From contig JAICGJ010000005.1 of the NCBI GenBank assembly GCA_025923195.1, positions 22,981 to 86,980 on the forward strand: 64,000 nucleotides of DNA, given 5' to 3'. Below the pieces are notes generated by a model. That model saw nothing but the letters and a program-made list of their open reading frames with translations. It did not search any database and was not told the origin of the DNA. This document shows positions 17,244 through 26,053 of the stretch, piece by piece. Numbering within the stretch: position 1 is the first letter of the stretch; each line of letters begins with the position of its first letter. This stretch comes from Chryseolinea sp. Lineage in GTDB: Bacteria > Bacteroidota > Bacteroidia > Cytophagales > Cyclobacteriaceae. The position numbers and the translations under genes are program-made.

Positions 17244-19454
17244 ATGAGTAGATGGGCTTATCCCTGTTTATTTTCATTTCTTCCAGAGCTCATGGTATTT
17301 ACAACTTGGCAAACCCAAAATGCTGTGAGAAAATTTTACAAATTAATCTTGACCTTGAATGCCTGTTCACACCTGGTTGTTGCTCAGGATTCATTAAAAA
17401 CAACCATGCTTGATGAGGTTGTCACAACGGCCACCCGGTACGACCAAATGCTTATCGAAGCCCCTAGAAGTGCTGCCGTCATTAGCAACGATTTCATCAG
17501 AAAAAGCAGTTTCAGTTCAGTTGGTGAATTGCTTTCCAGCCAGGGTAGTATCTACGTCGTTGGCGCTTATCAAACCCCGGGCAGTTCTCAAAGCTTGTTC
17601 ATGCGGGGCGCCAACAGCAATCAGACAGCCGTCTTGATTGATGGCGTGCGAATTACCGATCCCTCGTCGCCAAACGCAGCTATAGACATCAATGAATTGT
17701 CGCTCACAGATGTTGATCGCATAGAAATAATACGTGGTTCTCACAGCACCTTGTACGGCGGGGCAGCTGTAGGAGGCGTGATTAATATCATTACAAAAAG
17801 AGGACACAACCCCGGTTTCCATGGTGATGTCAGCCTATCTGGAGGAACCTTTGGAAACTCATCCTCAGTTTTATCACAGAACGTAAGCGCGAATTATACC
17901 CTGAAAAGTGGGATTTACTTCACAGGATCTCTATTTAATCAAAATGTGAATGGCCTTAATGCCTCCTTGGATACACTAACGGACACCGGGGTTTATCATA
18001 CAGCAGATAAGGATGATTTCGAAAAAACCGATGCGTATGTGAAAGCGGGATTCAAGAATAACCTTTGGAATGGCTTTGTCTCCTACAAAAGAACAGATCA
18101 GCGTGCTGATATTGACGACGGCGCATACAATGATGACGACAATGCATACCTTGATTTCAAACGGAATCTGGTCAACTATCAACTTAGCTATCAATTAACG
18201 GACGATTGGCGAATTGCCGGGGTCGGCTCATGGAGCGATTCAAAGAGACTCAGCTTGAACGATTCATCGATTGTAGACGAGATTGGTAACTATGATGCAA
18301 CGTTTATCAATGGACTTTATAGAGGTAAAATTAACACGAATGAATTACAGCTGAACTATCATCATCAACGATTTATCGCCGTAGCCGGCGGGGGCCGTTA
18401 TGGAGAGGATATGAACTTCAATACTTTTTACTTTAGCCGCTCGGTTTTTGGCGAATTCACATCGATCGTAAATTACGACACGCTTGATACGTCGGCCTCA
18501 ACCAATTACGCCTTCGGACACGTAACACTTAAACTTGACCATTTCAATTTCGCCGTTGGCACTAGGTGGAGTGATCATTCTTTATTCGGGAATCACTGGA
18601 CCTTCGAAGCAAATCCATCTTACTATTTTAGCAACACGCACCTTTACGCCTCTCTGTCGACAGGATTTAATCCGGCTTCCTTGTACCAATTATACGATCC
18701 GTCACAAGGTTTTAACGCATATACTACCCGTGGTAATCGGAATTTGAAGCCAGAAGAATCAATGTCACTAGAATTGGGAATAAAGAAAGAATTTAAGCCA
18801 GGAAGTTACGTGACTTTTTCAGCCTTTCGGACAGAAACCAAGAATTCCATTGAATACGTATACCTGTGGAACAAGAATACGGCCATTGAAGAATTGACTT
18901 TTTCTGATAACATGGGAGACACTTACCTGAATATTGCCCGGCAGGTTGTAAACGGCCTGGAGATAGAAGGAAGTACCGAAGTTGACAAGTTCCAGTTGCG
19001 CGGTAACGTAACCTGGATCGAGGGAACAATTTCCATTGATCCTTCGGATATCAATACGCAACAAACTGGTGGACATCATGTGCAGTTATTCAATTATGGT
19101 ACGTTTGTTACCGGCGATGTTAACGTCGATAAGCTAGTCAGAAGACCGAGCTTCATGGCCTATGCGGAATTGAGTTATAAGCTGCGAACCAACCTTACGA
19201 TGAGTGCGGCATACCGTTATACCGGATCGCGGTTCGATTCCGGTTATGATGAAACACTCGGTCCTTACGGAGCTTTAAACCAATTTGAAGTGGAATACTA
19301 CGACCTGATAGATATCGGACTTAACTGGGAAGTGTCGAAGGGGTTTATGTTGGGCGTAAAAGTGGAAAATATTCTGGACGAGTCCTATCGGGAAATAATC
19401 GGATTTCAAACTCGAGGAAGGAGTGCCACCGCAAAGCTAAATTTTAGATGGTAA
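17244..19454 (+). CDS. btuB: TonB-dependent receptor, BtuB-like (corrinoid uptake)
   Basis: This outer-membrane receptor would import cobalamin with energy from TonB-ExbBD. After a hydrophobic N-terminus it has a TonB-box-like stretch (LDEVVTTATR), a plug domain (about 65-180; MRGANSNQTAVLIDGVRI, RIEIIRGSHSTLYGGAAVGGVINIITKRG) and a 22-strand barrel ending in FRW. The ORF begins at ATG 17244, next to an AAAGG sequence, but the best signal peptide begins at the GTG at 17325 (RKFYKLILTLNACSHLVVAQ), so the true start is uncertain. Corrinoid as ligand is supported by the riboswitch and the BtuF-like neighbour. Confidence 0.92.
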   Translation: MSRWAYPCLFSFLPELMVFTTWQTQNAVRKFYKLILTLNACSHLVVAQDSLKTTMLDEVVTTATRYDQMLIEAPRSAAVISNDFIRKSSFSSVGELLSSQGSIYVVGAYQTPGSSQSLFMRGANSNQTAVLIDGVRITDPSSPNAAIDINELSLTDVDRIEIIRGSHSTLYGGAAVGGVINIITKRGHNPGFHGDVSLSGGTFGNSSSVLSQNVSANYTLKSGIYFTGSLFNQNVNGLNASLDTLTDTGVYHTADKDDFEKTDAYVKAGFKNNLWNGFVSYKRTDQRADIDDGAYNDDDNAYLDFKRNLVNYQLSYQLTDDWRIAGVGSWSDSKRLSLNDSSIVDEIGNYDATFINGLYRGKINTNELQLNYHHQRFIAVAGGGRYGEDMNFNTFYFSRSVFGEFTSIVNYDTLDTSASTNYAFGHVTLKLDHFNFAVGTRWSDHSLFGNHWTFEANPSYYFSNTHLYASLSTGFNPASLYQLYDPSQGFNAYTTRGNRNLKPEESMSLELGIKKEFKPGSYVTFSAFRTETKNSIEYVYLWNKNTAIEELTFSDNMGDTYLNIARQVVNGLEIEGSTEVDKFQLRGNVTWIEGTISIDPSDINTQQTGGHHVQLFNYGTFVTGDVNVDKLVRRPSFMAYAELSYKLRTNLTMSAAYRYTGSRFDSGYDETLGPYGALNQFEVEYYDLIDIGLNWEVSKGFMLGVKVENILDESYREIIGFQTRGRSATAKLNFRW

Positions 19455-19472
19455 GCAAAAATCCCAACTACC

Positions 19473-20312
19473 TTGAGCTACAGTGAAGACTACTATTGGG
19501 AAAATGGCTTGTTGGTCTTCACGGAAGCATATCACCTCAAACGAGGTTACTGCTGTCAGAATGGATGTCGGCATTGTCCTTATGGTAAAGAGCGACTGAG
19601 ACAAAAAATTACGGTTAGCTGGAGTGGGGGCAAAGATTCGGCGTTAGCCTTGTACAAGATCCTAACATCAAAAACTTTTGAGGTTGCGAACATCCATACC
19701 GTTATTGACGCAGGCACAAAAAGAGTTGGCTTACACGGGGTATCGGAAACGCTTATTGAACGACAGGCGGAGGAAATCGGAATTCCGCTGGAAAAAATTC
19801 ATATTCCTTCCACCGATGGCACAAGTGCGTACGAAAGTCATTTAAGAACGTTTTATCAGCGATGTGTCGAGGAAGGTATTGTAGGAGTTGCCTTCGGTGA
19901 CATACATCTTCAGGATCTAAAGGAATACAGGATACTTCTGTTGAAACCCTCTGGACTGTCTGCCATATTTCCGCTTTGGGGACTTGAAAGCAGCTTTATA
20001 TTGAAGGAGATAATTGCAGCCGGATTCAAAACGAGAATTTGCGCGGCTAACGCTAGTTTGTTCTCAATCGATCGAGTAGGAGGAATAATCGATGATCATT
20101 TTGTTGAGACCCTTCCGCAAGGTGTCGATCCTTGCGGGGAAAACGGCGAGTTTCATACGTTTGTCTATGATGGTCCGTTATTCAAAAGGGAAATACAAAT
20201 CGTGGCAGGCGAGGTTGTTCGACAAACATACCGGTATAAAAAACTGAATCCCTCTGGTGAAATTGAAGATGTTGAGACGGCTTTTTGGTTTAGAGATTAT
20301 TTGCAGTTGTAG
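19473..20312 (+). CDS. DUF5522 domain fused to DUF71/COG2102 ATP-PPase (predicted B12 salvage)
   Basis: The first 35 residues or so form a DUF5522-type module (LKRGYCCQNGCRHCPYG, a Cys/His cluster that could bind metal). From about residue 48 the protein is a PP-loop ATPase with SGGKDSALALYK. Later blocks include HGVSETLIERQAEEIGIPL, GDIHLQDLKEYR, LWGLESSFILKEIIAAGFKT and a GVDPCGENGEFHTFVYDGPLF signature. This family (COG2102) has a diphthamide branch in archaea and eukaryotes, and a second branch predicted by comparative genomics to act in B12 salvage. The riboswitch-led btuB 18 bp upstream and meaB downstream support the latter. The start is TTG. The chemistry is not proven. Confidence 0.82.
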   Translation: MSYSEDYYWENGLLVFTEAYHLKRGYCCQNGCRHCPYGKERLRQKITVSWSGGKDSALALYKILTSKTFEVANIHTVIDAGTKRVGLHGVSETLIERQAEEIGIPLEKIHIPSTDGTSAYESHLRTFYQRCVEEGIVGVAFGDIHLQDLKEYRILLLKPSGLSAIFPLWGLESSFILKEIIAAGFKTRICAANASLFSIDRVGGIIDDHFVETLPQGVDPCGENGEFHTFVYDGPLFKREIQIVAGEVVRQTYRYKKLNPSGEIEDVETAFWFRDYLQL

Positions 20313-20319
20313 ACTCCGT

Positions 20320-21336
20320 CTATTCACTATTTTCCCTAATTGCACTATGATAGGTTCTTAACAACTTTTCCGCTGCAGCATTCGCAGAAATTTTTTTTTC
20401 GAAAACTTTACCCTGCAATTTCTCTCTTTCGGATTGCCATGAACGAAATCGCGCAACATCCAAACCCAAGAGCTCTTGAAAATAAATTTGGAGCAAGTCA
20501 TTATTTTGTGCCTTTCTATTCGTGACAAACGTGCCGTCTGCTGTTGACTGATCAACATATGATGTTATCAACCGCCAGATTTCTTCGATACCCTTTTTGG
20601 TGTGAGCCGACGTCGTCAAAACCTTCGGCGTCCAAGCCGTGCCAGTTGATGGGTTAAGGTGCAATGCTTGCTCATAAGAAGCTTTTGCAGCGAGGGCATT
20701 TTTGATATTGTCACCGTCAGCTTTTGTAATGACAATCGCATGAGCAACTTCAGTGATACCTTTCTTTATTCCCTGCAGTTCATCGCCTGCACCTGCCAGC
20801 ATGAGGAGCAAAAAAAAGTCTACGAGATTTTTTACACTTACCTCAGACTGGCCGACGCCTACAGTTTCAATGATTATAATTTCGTAGCCTGCAGCTTCAC
20901 ACAATAGCATCACGTCATTTGTTTTTTGAGCGACACCTCCCAATGTGCTTCCCGACGGGCTTGGTCGGATGTAAGCTGATGGCTGTCTTGAAAGTCCTTC
21001 CATCCGAGTCTTGTCGCCGAGTATGCTTCCTTTGGTAATTTGGCTGCTGGGATCCACCGTCAAAACAGCTAGCTTTTTCCCGAGGCTTGTGATGTGCGTG
21101 CCGAAGGACTCAATGAAAGAGCTTTTACCAACTCCCGGGACACCCGTAATTCCAATACGAATTGATTTACCTGTTGCATGTATGATTTTCTCTAAAAGCC
21201 GTGTGCTTAATTTCCGATCGTCGGCTAGATTACTCTCAATAACTGTTATAGCTTGGCTTAGGATCATACGGTCACCTTGCAAAACACCATCTGCTAACGA
21301 TTTTAAAGGCGGCCTGGGTTTGATCGATTGCTTCAA
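20320..21336 (-). CDS. meaB: Methylmalonyl-CoA mutase-associated GTPase MeaB
   Basis: MeaB is a G3E-type GTPase that gates and protects the adenosylcobalamin-dependent methylmalonyl-CoA mutase. The 338-residue protein contains the Walker A motif GVPGVGKSS (about 62-70), TVDPSSQITKGSILGDKTRM, the switch/Walker B ETVGVGQSEV and the base-specificity ITKADGDN. Its C-terminal dimerisation helix is present. It converges on the DUF71 gene with 7 bp between the stops, extending the B12 theme of this locus. The mutase itself is not in the window. Confidence 0.95.
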   Translation of the reverse strand: MKQSIKPRPPLKSLADGVLQGDRMILSQAITVIESNLADDRKLSTRLLEKIIHATGKSIRIGITGVPGVGKSSFIESFGTHITSLGKKLAVLTVDPSSQITKGSILGDKTRMEGLSRQPSAYIRPSPSGSTLGGVAQKTNDVMLLCEAAGYEIIIIETVGVGQSEVSVKNLVDFFLLLMLAGAGDELQGIKKGITEVAHAIVITKADGDNIKNALAAKASYEQALHLNPSTGTAWTPKVLTTSAHTKKGIEEIWRLITSYVDQSTADGTFVTNRKAQNNDLLQIYFQELLGLDVARFRSWQSEREKLQGKVFEKKISANAAAEKLLRTYHSAIRENSE

Positions 21337-21391
21337 GATTCTCGTAATGCTCGCTTAAATTTCTAAATTTACTTAACACTCGTGAATCAAT

Positions 21392-22711
21392 ATGAGAAAT
21401 TTTTGGATTGATTGTGTTCTGGCTACGCTCCTCGTATTTCTCTTGATGTGGGGAATTCTTGGAATATCCAACCTAAACATTTTCAACGCATTTGATTCAA
21501 TCGGTCAGGCTTTGTCAGATATCCAGTTGACAGATTACGTTTTTTCAAACCTTCGTAAAGATCCAGATGTTGATCAAAATATTGTGGTGGTTAATATCGG
21601 CGATTTATCAAGAGGCGAAATTGCGGAAGAAATCAAGATCATCAGTCAACATAAGCCAAAGGTAATTGGTATCGATAGTTTTTTTGGATGTCCTTCTTTG
21701 TTGAGAGATACAGTCAACTGTCCAAAGTTGAGGGATGTCATGGGTAATTTGTTATTGAGCAATGCTATACAAGAAGCGGGCAACGTTGTTCTTGTTACGA
21801 AAGTCCTTCAAGCTGATACGCTTCTGCCGCCAAACCAATACGATTCGCTAAGGAGGTCTGATCCGATGTTTAGCGACTTTGCCGTTCGCGAGGGCTATGC
21901 AAACCTGGACACAGATGCTGAGTTCCAGGATGATGCAAAGACCTGCCGTGTATTCAATCCGAGAATCGAGGTCGATGGCAAAACAAACTATGCATTCGCA
22001 GTCGAGATAGCAATGGAATACGACTCGGTGAAAACGAAAAAATTTCTAGAGAGAAACAATTACGAGGAGGTGATTAATTATCGCGGCAATGTATATGACA
22101 TTTTTGGATCAACAGGCTATCCGAATATGTTTTATACACTTGACGTCGACGATGTTCGTTCGGGAAATTTCATGCCCGACATGTTAAAAGACAAGATCGT
22201 GATTTTCGGATTTTTAGGATCATATTTAGGCGACCCTTCCTGGGATGATAAGTTTTACACGTCCTTAAATAAAAAGCTAGCTGGCAGGGCCAATCCCGAT
22301 ATGTTTGGAGCTGTAGTTCACGCCAATATCGTTTCAATGATCTTAAATGAGGACTACGTTAATCAAATGGCCGAATGGCAGGAAGTTGCGATGGCAATAA
22401 TTCTTTGTTTGTTGAATGTGGCACTATTTTCGTTAATCAACACTCATTTGCCCCTTTGGTATGACGGCATTACCAAACTTTTGCAGCTCATTCAGTTATT
22501 GCTGTATACAGTATTAATGGTAATGATCTTTCATTGGTTTTCATTTAAACTGAATGTAACACTTACCTTAGCGGCAGTAGCATTAGTAGGAGATGTTTAC
22601 GAGATTTATATGAGTGTAATCAAAAACATGTATTTTAAGATAAAGGGATGGTTTATGATTACCCCAAAAGACGATGCTGTATTAACCGCGGTAAATACCG
22701 AAGAATCTTAA
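21392..22711 (+). CDS. CHASE2-domain membrane protein
   Basis: The 439-residue protein has an N-terminal membrane segment (about 8-30), an extracytoplasmic CHASE2 sensory domain (about 40-330; NIVVVNIGDLSRGEIAEEIKII, KPKVIGIDSFFG, KDKIVIFGFLG, MFGAVVHANIVSMIL) and three C-terminal membrane helices (about 335-410). Only a short cytoplasmic tail follows, with no kinase or cyclase domain. CHASE2 modules sense unknown external signals. The two secreted paralogues that follow (first gap 28 bp) probably belong to the same unit. Confidence 0.85.
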   Translation: MRNFWIDCVLATLLVFLLMWGILGISNLNIFNAFDSIGQALSDIQLTDYVFSNLRKDPDVDQNIVVVNIGDLSRGEIAEEIKIISQHKPKVIGIDSFFGCPSLLRDTVNCPKLRDVMGNLLLSNAIQEAGNVVLVTKVLQADTLLPPNQYDSLRRSDPMFSDFAVREGYANLDTDAEFQDDAKTCRVFNPRIEVDGKTNYAFAVEIAMEYDSVKTKKFLERNNYEEVINYRGNVYDIFGSTGYPNMFYTLDVDDVRSGNFMPDMLKDKIVIFGFLGSYLGDPSWDDKFYTSLNKKLAGRANPDMFGAVVHANIVSMILNEDYVNQMAEWQEVAMAIILCLLNVALFSLINTHLPLWYDGITKLLQLIQLLLYTVLMVMIFHWFSFKLNVTLTLAAVALVGDVYEIYMSVIKNMYFKIKGWFMITPKDDAVLTAVNTEES

Positions 22712-22739
22712 CTTGCCACAGTCTTGAATTTAAATAATC

Positions 22740-23630
22740 ATGAAAGCTAGCGTATTGACTCTTTCTCTTTCCATTTTCATCTCTTTCACCCAGGCGCAAG
22801 ACTATGCATTCAAAGTCCTCGCGAATAAAGGAGCAAATGAAGTCAAATCCGGCAGTGACTGGCTTCCTGTTAAGACAGGCGCCAGCTTAAAAAATGATGA
22901 TGAGCTTAAGCTTAGCGCAAATGCTTATATGGGCTTAGTACATGCTACAGGCAAACCACTGGAGTTAAAGCAACCTGGAAGCTATAAGGTCTCAGACCTT
23001 GCCGCTCAAGTAAAGACCGGTAGCAGTGTTTTGACCAAGTATACAGATTTCATCCTTAGTAGTAACTCACCCGAAGCCAAAAAGAACCGGCTGAGCGCTA
23101 CCGGAGCAGTGGATCGCGGTGATAATGCAGCCATTCAGTTACTATTACCGCAAAATCAACATTCTGGAATTTACAATAACGTCGCAATTATTAGCTGGGT
23201 AGGAACCAACGTACCTGGACCCTATATTATAACGGTTCGAAACATGTTTGACGATGAGTTGGCGCAATTGGAAACCCCCGAGGCTAGTTACCAAATCGAT
23301 TTAACTGATCCCAAATTTTCGAAGGAGAACGCGCTTTTGATTGAAGTAAAGGCCAAGAATGACCCCAAACAGGTTTCCAAGCAGCATTTGATTAAGAAGC
23401 TCGCTCCTGCGGAACAGGAAAACGTCAAGAAGTCGCTAAATGAGATTATGGGCGAGGTTCAGGAGCAAACTGCTCTAAATAAGTTCATTTTAGCGGGTTT
23501 TTATGAGGAGAACAATCTCTTTATAGATGCTATTTCGGCCTACGAAGAAGCCATCAAACTCGCACCTGATGTCACCTCCTACAGGGAGGCCTATGATGAC
23601 TTTTTGATCCGGCACGGAATTAAAAAATAG
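22740..23630 (+). CDS. Secreted protein with FecR-like N-terminal part, paralogue 1
   Basis: A signal peptide (MKASVLTLSLSIFISFTQAQ) leads into about 275 residues. The N-terminal third (SDWLPVKTGASLKNDDELKLSANAYMGLVH) looks like a FecR-type beta domain. The middle part is beta-rich (YNNVAIISWVGTNVPGPYIITV). The end resembles one TPR hairpin (AISAYEEAIKLAPDVTSYREAYDDFL). The downstream gene encodes a close paralogue. Function is unknown. Linkage to CHASE2 suggests a periplasmic partner or regulator of that protein, which is inference. Confidence 0.8.
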   Translation: MKASVLTLSLSIFISFTQAQDYAFKVLANKGANEVKSGSDWLPVKTGASLKNDDELKLSANAYMGLVHATGKPLELKQPGSYKVSDLAAQVKTGSSVLTKYTDFILSSNSPEAKKNRLSATGAVDRGDNAAIQLLLPQNQHSGIYNNVAIISWVGTNVPGPYIITVRNMFDDELAQLETPEASYQIDLTDPKFSKENALLIEVKAKNDPKQVSKQHLIKKLAPAEQENVKKSLNEIMGEVQEQTALNKFILAGFYEENNLFIDAISAYEEAIKLAPDVTSYREAYDDFLIRHGIKK

Positions 23631-23652
23631 ATAAAATATTTTAAGAAAAATG

Positions 23653-23672
23653 AAGCCGCGCGGCGGCTTTTT
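23653..23672 (+). terminator. Rho-independent terminator after paralogue 1
   Basis: A 7-bp stem AAGCCGC / GCGGCTT with a GCG loop is followed by a T run. It sits 22 bp after the stop codon, so paralogue 2 probably has its own promoter; a TATTTTTG -7-like box lies at 23712-23719. Confidence 0.75.
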
Positions 23673-23755
23673 CCGTTTATAGGTGGTATAAAATTTCTCA
23701 ATGGATTATCTTATTTTTGTCTAAATAAGTCCTTCCCTTTAAAATTTCTCTTACC

Positions 23756-24655
23756 ATGAAATCACGTAGAATGGCTTTCTTCGCAGTCCTCCTTTTGGCA
23801 TTTGGGTACTGTCCGGCACAGGATTATGCGTTCAAAGTCCTTGTAAATAAGGGCAAGAACGAACTGAAGTCAGGAAATAGCTGGCAGCAGTTGAAGGTAG
23901 GATTGAGTCTTAAATCAGCAGACGAATTAAAGATCTCTGAAAACGCATACCTCGGTCTGGTCCACGTCAGTGGAAAGGCGTTGGAACTGAAGCAATCCGG
24001 AAACTATAAAGTCGTGGATCTGGCAGCGAAAGTTAACGGGGGTTCTAGTGTTTTAAATAAGTACACAGATTTCATCTTAAGCTCCGCCACGTCGCCGAAA
24101 AATCGTCTTGCAGCAACTGGTGCAGTTGATCGGGGAACAGACAACATTCAGGTATATCTTCCCAAGCCGGAGTTGGCAGTTGTTTATAATAATGACGTAA
24201 TCATAGGCTGGGATTCTGAAGCAGCGCCGGGCCCCTATATAGTAACATTCAAGAGTTTGTTCGATGATGACTTGGGTAGGGTTGAAGTACCTGAAAATAC
24301 CGTGGCTGTTCAATTAAACAATCAGAACTTCGCTAATGAAGACAACATTATTGTGGAGGTCTCCTCACTGTCCAACAAGAATAAAATCTCCGACAAGTAT
24401 ACACTAAAGAAACTATCGAAGGCCGATAAAGACAGGATCAAGAATTCTTTACGTGAAATCGAAAACCCAACGGCCGAGCCCAATGCGCTCAACAAGTTGT
24501 TGATAGCCGGCTTCTATGAGCAAAACAACCTCCTCATCGACGCAGGCACGGCTTATCTCGAGGCGATCCAACTTGCGCCCGACGTTCCTCAGTACCAGGA
24601 AGCCTATGATAACTTCCTCTTGCGTAACGCGCTGAAAAAGCCTGTTAAGAAATAG
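23756..24655 (+). CDS. Secreted protein with FecR-like N-terminal part, paralogue 2
   Basis: This 299-residue protein is a tandem paralogue of the preceding gene along its whole length. Both mature forms begin QDYAFKVLxNKG and share LELKQ.G.YKV.DLAA.V, KNRL.ATGAVDRG, and the C-terminal TPR-like FYE.NNL.IDA. block followed by A..LAPDV. It also has a signal peptide (ending CPAQ). An intrinsic terminator separates the copies, so the duplicates may be expressed differently. Function is unknown. Confidence 0.8.
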   Translation: MKSRRMAFFAVLLLAFGYCPAQDYAFKVLVNKGKNELKSGNSWQQLKVGLSLKSADELKISENAYLGLVHVSGKALELKQSGNYKVVDLAAKVNGGSSVLNKYTDFILSSATSPKNRLAATGAVDRGTDNIQVYLPKPELAVVYNNDVIIGWDSEAAPGPYIVTFKSLFDDDLGRVEVPENTVAVQLNNQNFANEDNIIVEVSSLSNKNKISDKYTLKKLSKADKDRIKNSLREIENPTAEPNALNKLLIAGFYEQNNLLIDAGTAYLEAIQLAPDVPQYQEAYDNFLLRNALKKPVKK

Positions 24656-24686
24656 TGATTCACATATTCAGGACTGAAAAATCGAA

Positions 24687-24716
24687 GAGCTGTCCGATTG
24701 AGGGCAGCTCTTTGCT
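24687..24716 (+). terminator. Terminator after paralogue 2
   Basis: Stem GAGCTGTCC / GGGCAGCTC (one G-T pair) with loop GATTGA, followed by TTTGCTTT. Confidence 0.7.
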
Positions 24717-24728
24717 TTATTGGCGGGG

Positions 24729-24759
24729 TTTGGCTGAAAGCATTAATATTCTATTTTTG
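24729..24759 (+). promoter_or_regulatory. Promoter of sucD
   Basis: TTTG (24729-24732), a 19-bp spacer, and TATTTTTG (24752-24759) match the Bacteroidota promoter closely. The start codon at 24782 lies 22 bp further on. Confidence 0.65.
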
Positions 24760-24781
24760 TGCAGCCCATAAAAACAAGCCC

Positions 24782-25660
24782 ATGAGTGTATTGGTAAATA
24801 AGAATTCACGAGTAATCGTCCAAGGTTTTACTGGCTCCGAGGGGTCGTTCCATGCCGGACAAATGATAGAATACGGAACAAACGTTGTCGGAGGTGTTAC
24901 ACCGGGCAAGGGAGGAAATGAGCACTTAGGCCGACCGGTTTTTAACACAGTGAAGGAAGCTGTTGAAAAAACAGGAGCAGATGTTTCAATAATTTTTGTG
25001 CCTCCCGCTTTTGCCGGAGATGCAATCATGGAGGCGGTGGAGGCCGGAATAAAAGTTATCATCACAATCACGGAAGGTATACCGGTAAAGGATATGATGG
25101 TGGCCAAGAAATACCTTCAAAACAAAGGGGTGATTCTTATCGGTCCAAATTGCCCGGGGGTCATTACACCTGGCGAAGCAAAAGTCGGAATCATGCCTGG
25201 GTTTGTTTTCAAGAAAGGTAGAGTTGGGATCGTATCCAAGTCCGGAACACTCACTTACGAGGCTGCCGACCAAATCGTAAAGGCAGGTCTTGGAATTTCT
25301 ACGGCAATCGGAATTGGTGGAGATCCTATAATCGGAACACCAACAAAGGATGCGGTGGAATTGCTAATGAATGATCCGGAAACGGATGCCATAGTCATGA
25401 TAGGAGAGATTGGGGGCAGCTATGAACCGGTAGCTGCACGTTGGATCAAGGAACAAGGAAACAAGAAACCTGTGGTGGGCTTTATCGCTGGTCAAACCGC
25501 GCCACCCGGGCGAAGGATGGGTCACGCAGGTGCTATCATTGGAGGAGCCGAGGACACGGCATCTGCCAAAATGAAAATTATGAAGGAGTGCGGTATAACC
25601 GTCGTGGATTCCCCCGCGGAGATAGGCGAAACCATGTCGAAAGTGCTAAAATCAAAGTGA
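24782..25660 (+). CDS. sucD: Succinate-CoA ligase (ADP/GDP-forming) subunit alpha
   Basis: SucD binds CoA and carries the active-site phosphohistidine of succinyl-CoA synthetase in the TCA cycle. The ATG at 24782 gives 292 residues, the normal size; the track start at 24698 lies upstream of the promoter and is wrong. Visible motifs are the CoA-binding [41 protein letters not shown], the GEIGG segment and the MGHAGAI motif with the phosphorylated His. The beta subunit gene (sucC) is not adjacent, which is common in this phylum. Confidence 0.97.
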   Translation: MSVLVNKNSRVIVQGFTGSEGSFHAGQMIEYGTNVVGGVTPGKGGNEHLGRPVFNTVKEAVEKTGADVSIIFVPPAFAGDAIMEAVEAGIKVIITITEGIPVKDMMVAKKYLQNKGVILIGPNCPGVITPGEAKVGIMPGFVFKKGRVGIVSKSGTLTYEAADQIVKAGLGISTAIGIGGDPIIGTPTKDAVELLMNDPETDAIVMIGEIGGSYEPVAARWIKEQGNKKPVVGFIAGQTAPPGRRMGHAGAIIGGAEDTASAKMKIMKECGITVVDSPAEIGETMSKVLKSK

Positions 25661-25664
25661 GAAA

Positions 25665-25916
25665 TTAGAAGCTCGTCTTAAATTCGTTCGCCAGGTAATC
25701 GTTAAGACTTTTTAGACCCTTAAGCATATTAAGCTTCTCGGGAGCTTCGTCCGCATTGTCGTTTTTATAGAAGACTTCGATAAACAAGTCGCTCAACATA
25801 TAAATGTAGATCTTACGGCCTCCCTTCACTCGGGTACCTAAGGCAATACCCTTTTTCTTCAGGTACGCGACCTGTTTTTCGGCTGAGAGTCGGCTGAAGA
25901 AAAACCTGAATAACAT
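25665..25916 (-). CDS. Small hypothetical protein (83 aa)
   Basis: No family recognised. The product begins with a hydrophobic/basic stretch (MLFRFFFSRLSAEKQVAYLKKKG), followed by a possible beta-hairpin (IALGTRVKGGRKIYIYML) and a helical Glu/Asn/Lys/Leu-rich tail. Codon use and the balanced composition look coding, and the frame ends neatly 4 bp from the sucD stop. The position of the basic patch suggests a cytosolic, possibly nucleic-acid-associated protein, but that is speculation. Confidence 0.7.
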   Translation of the reverse strand: MLFRFFFSRLSAEKQVAYLKKKGIALGTRVKGGRKIYIYMLSDLFIEVFYKNDNADEAPEKLNMLKGLKSLNDYLANEFKTSF

Positions 25917-26053
25917 AAATGCAGTTCTTGGTGTGCATACAGGGACTCCAATATTGCGCCAACCACAAAAAGGGCGGAATCAGGCGGTTTCAATAGATAA
26001 TTAGACTATTTGCGTCTTTAATTGGGAATTTTTTTTTCAAAACAGGGAATTTT

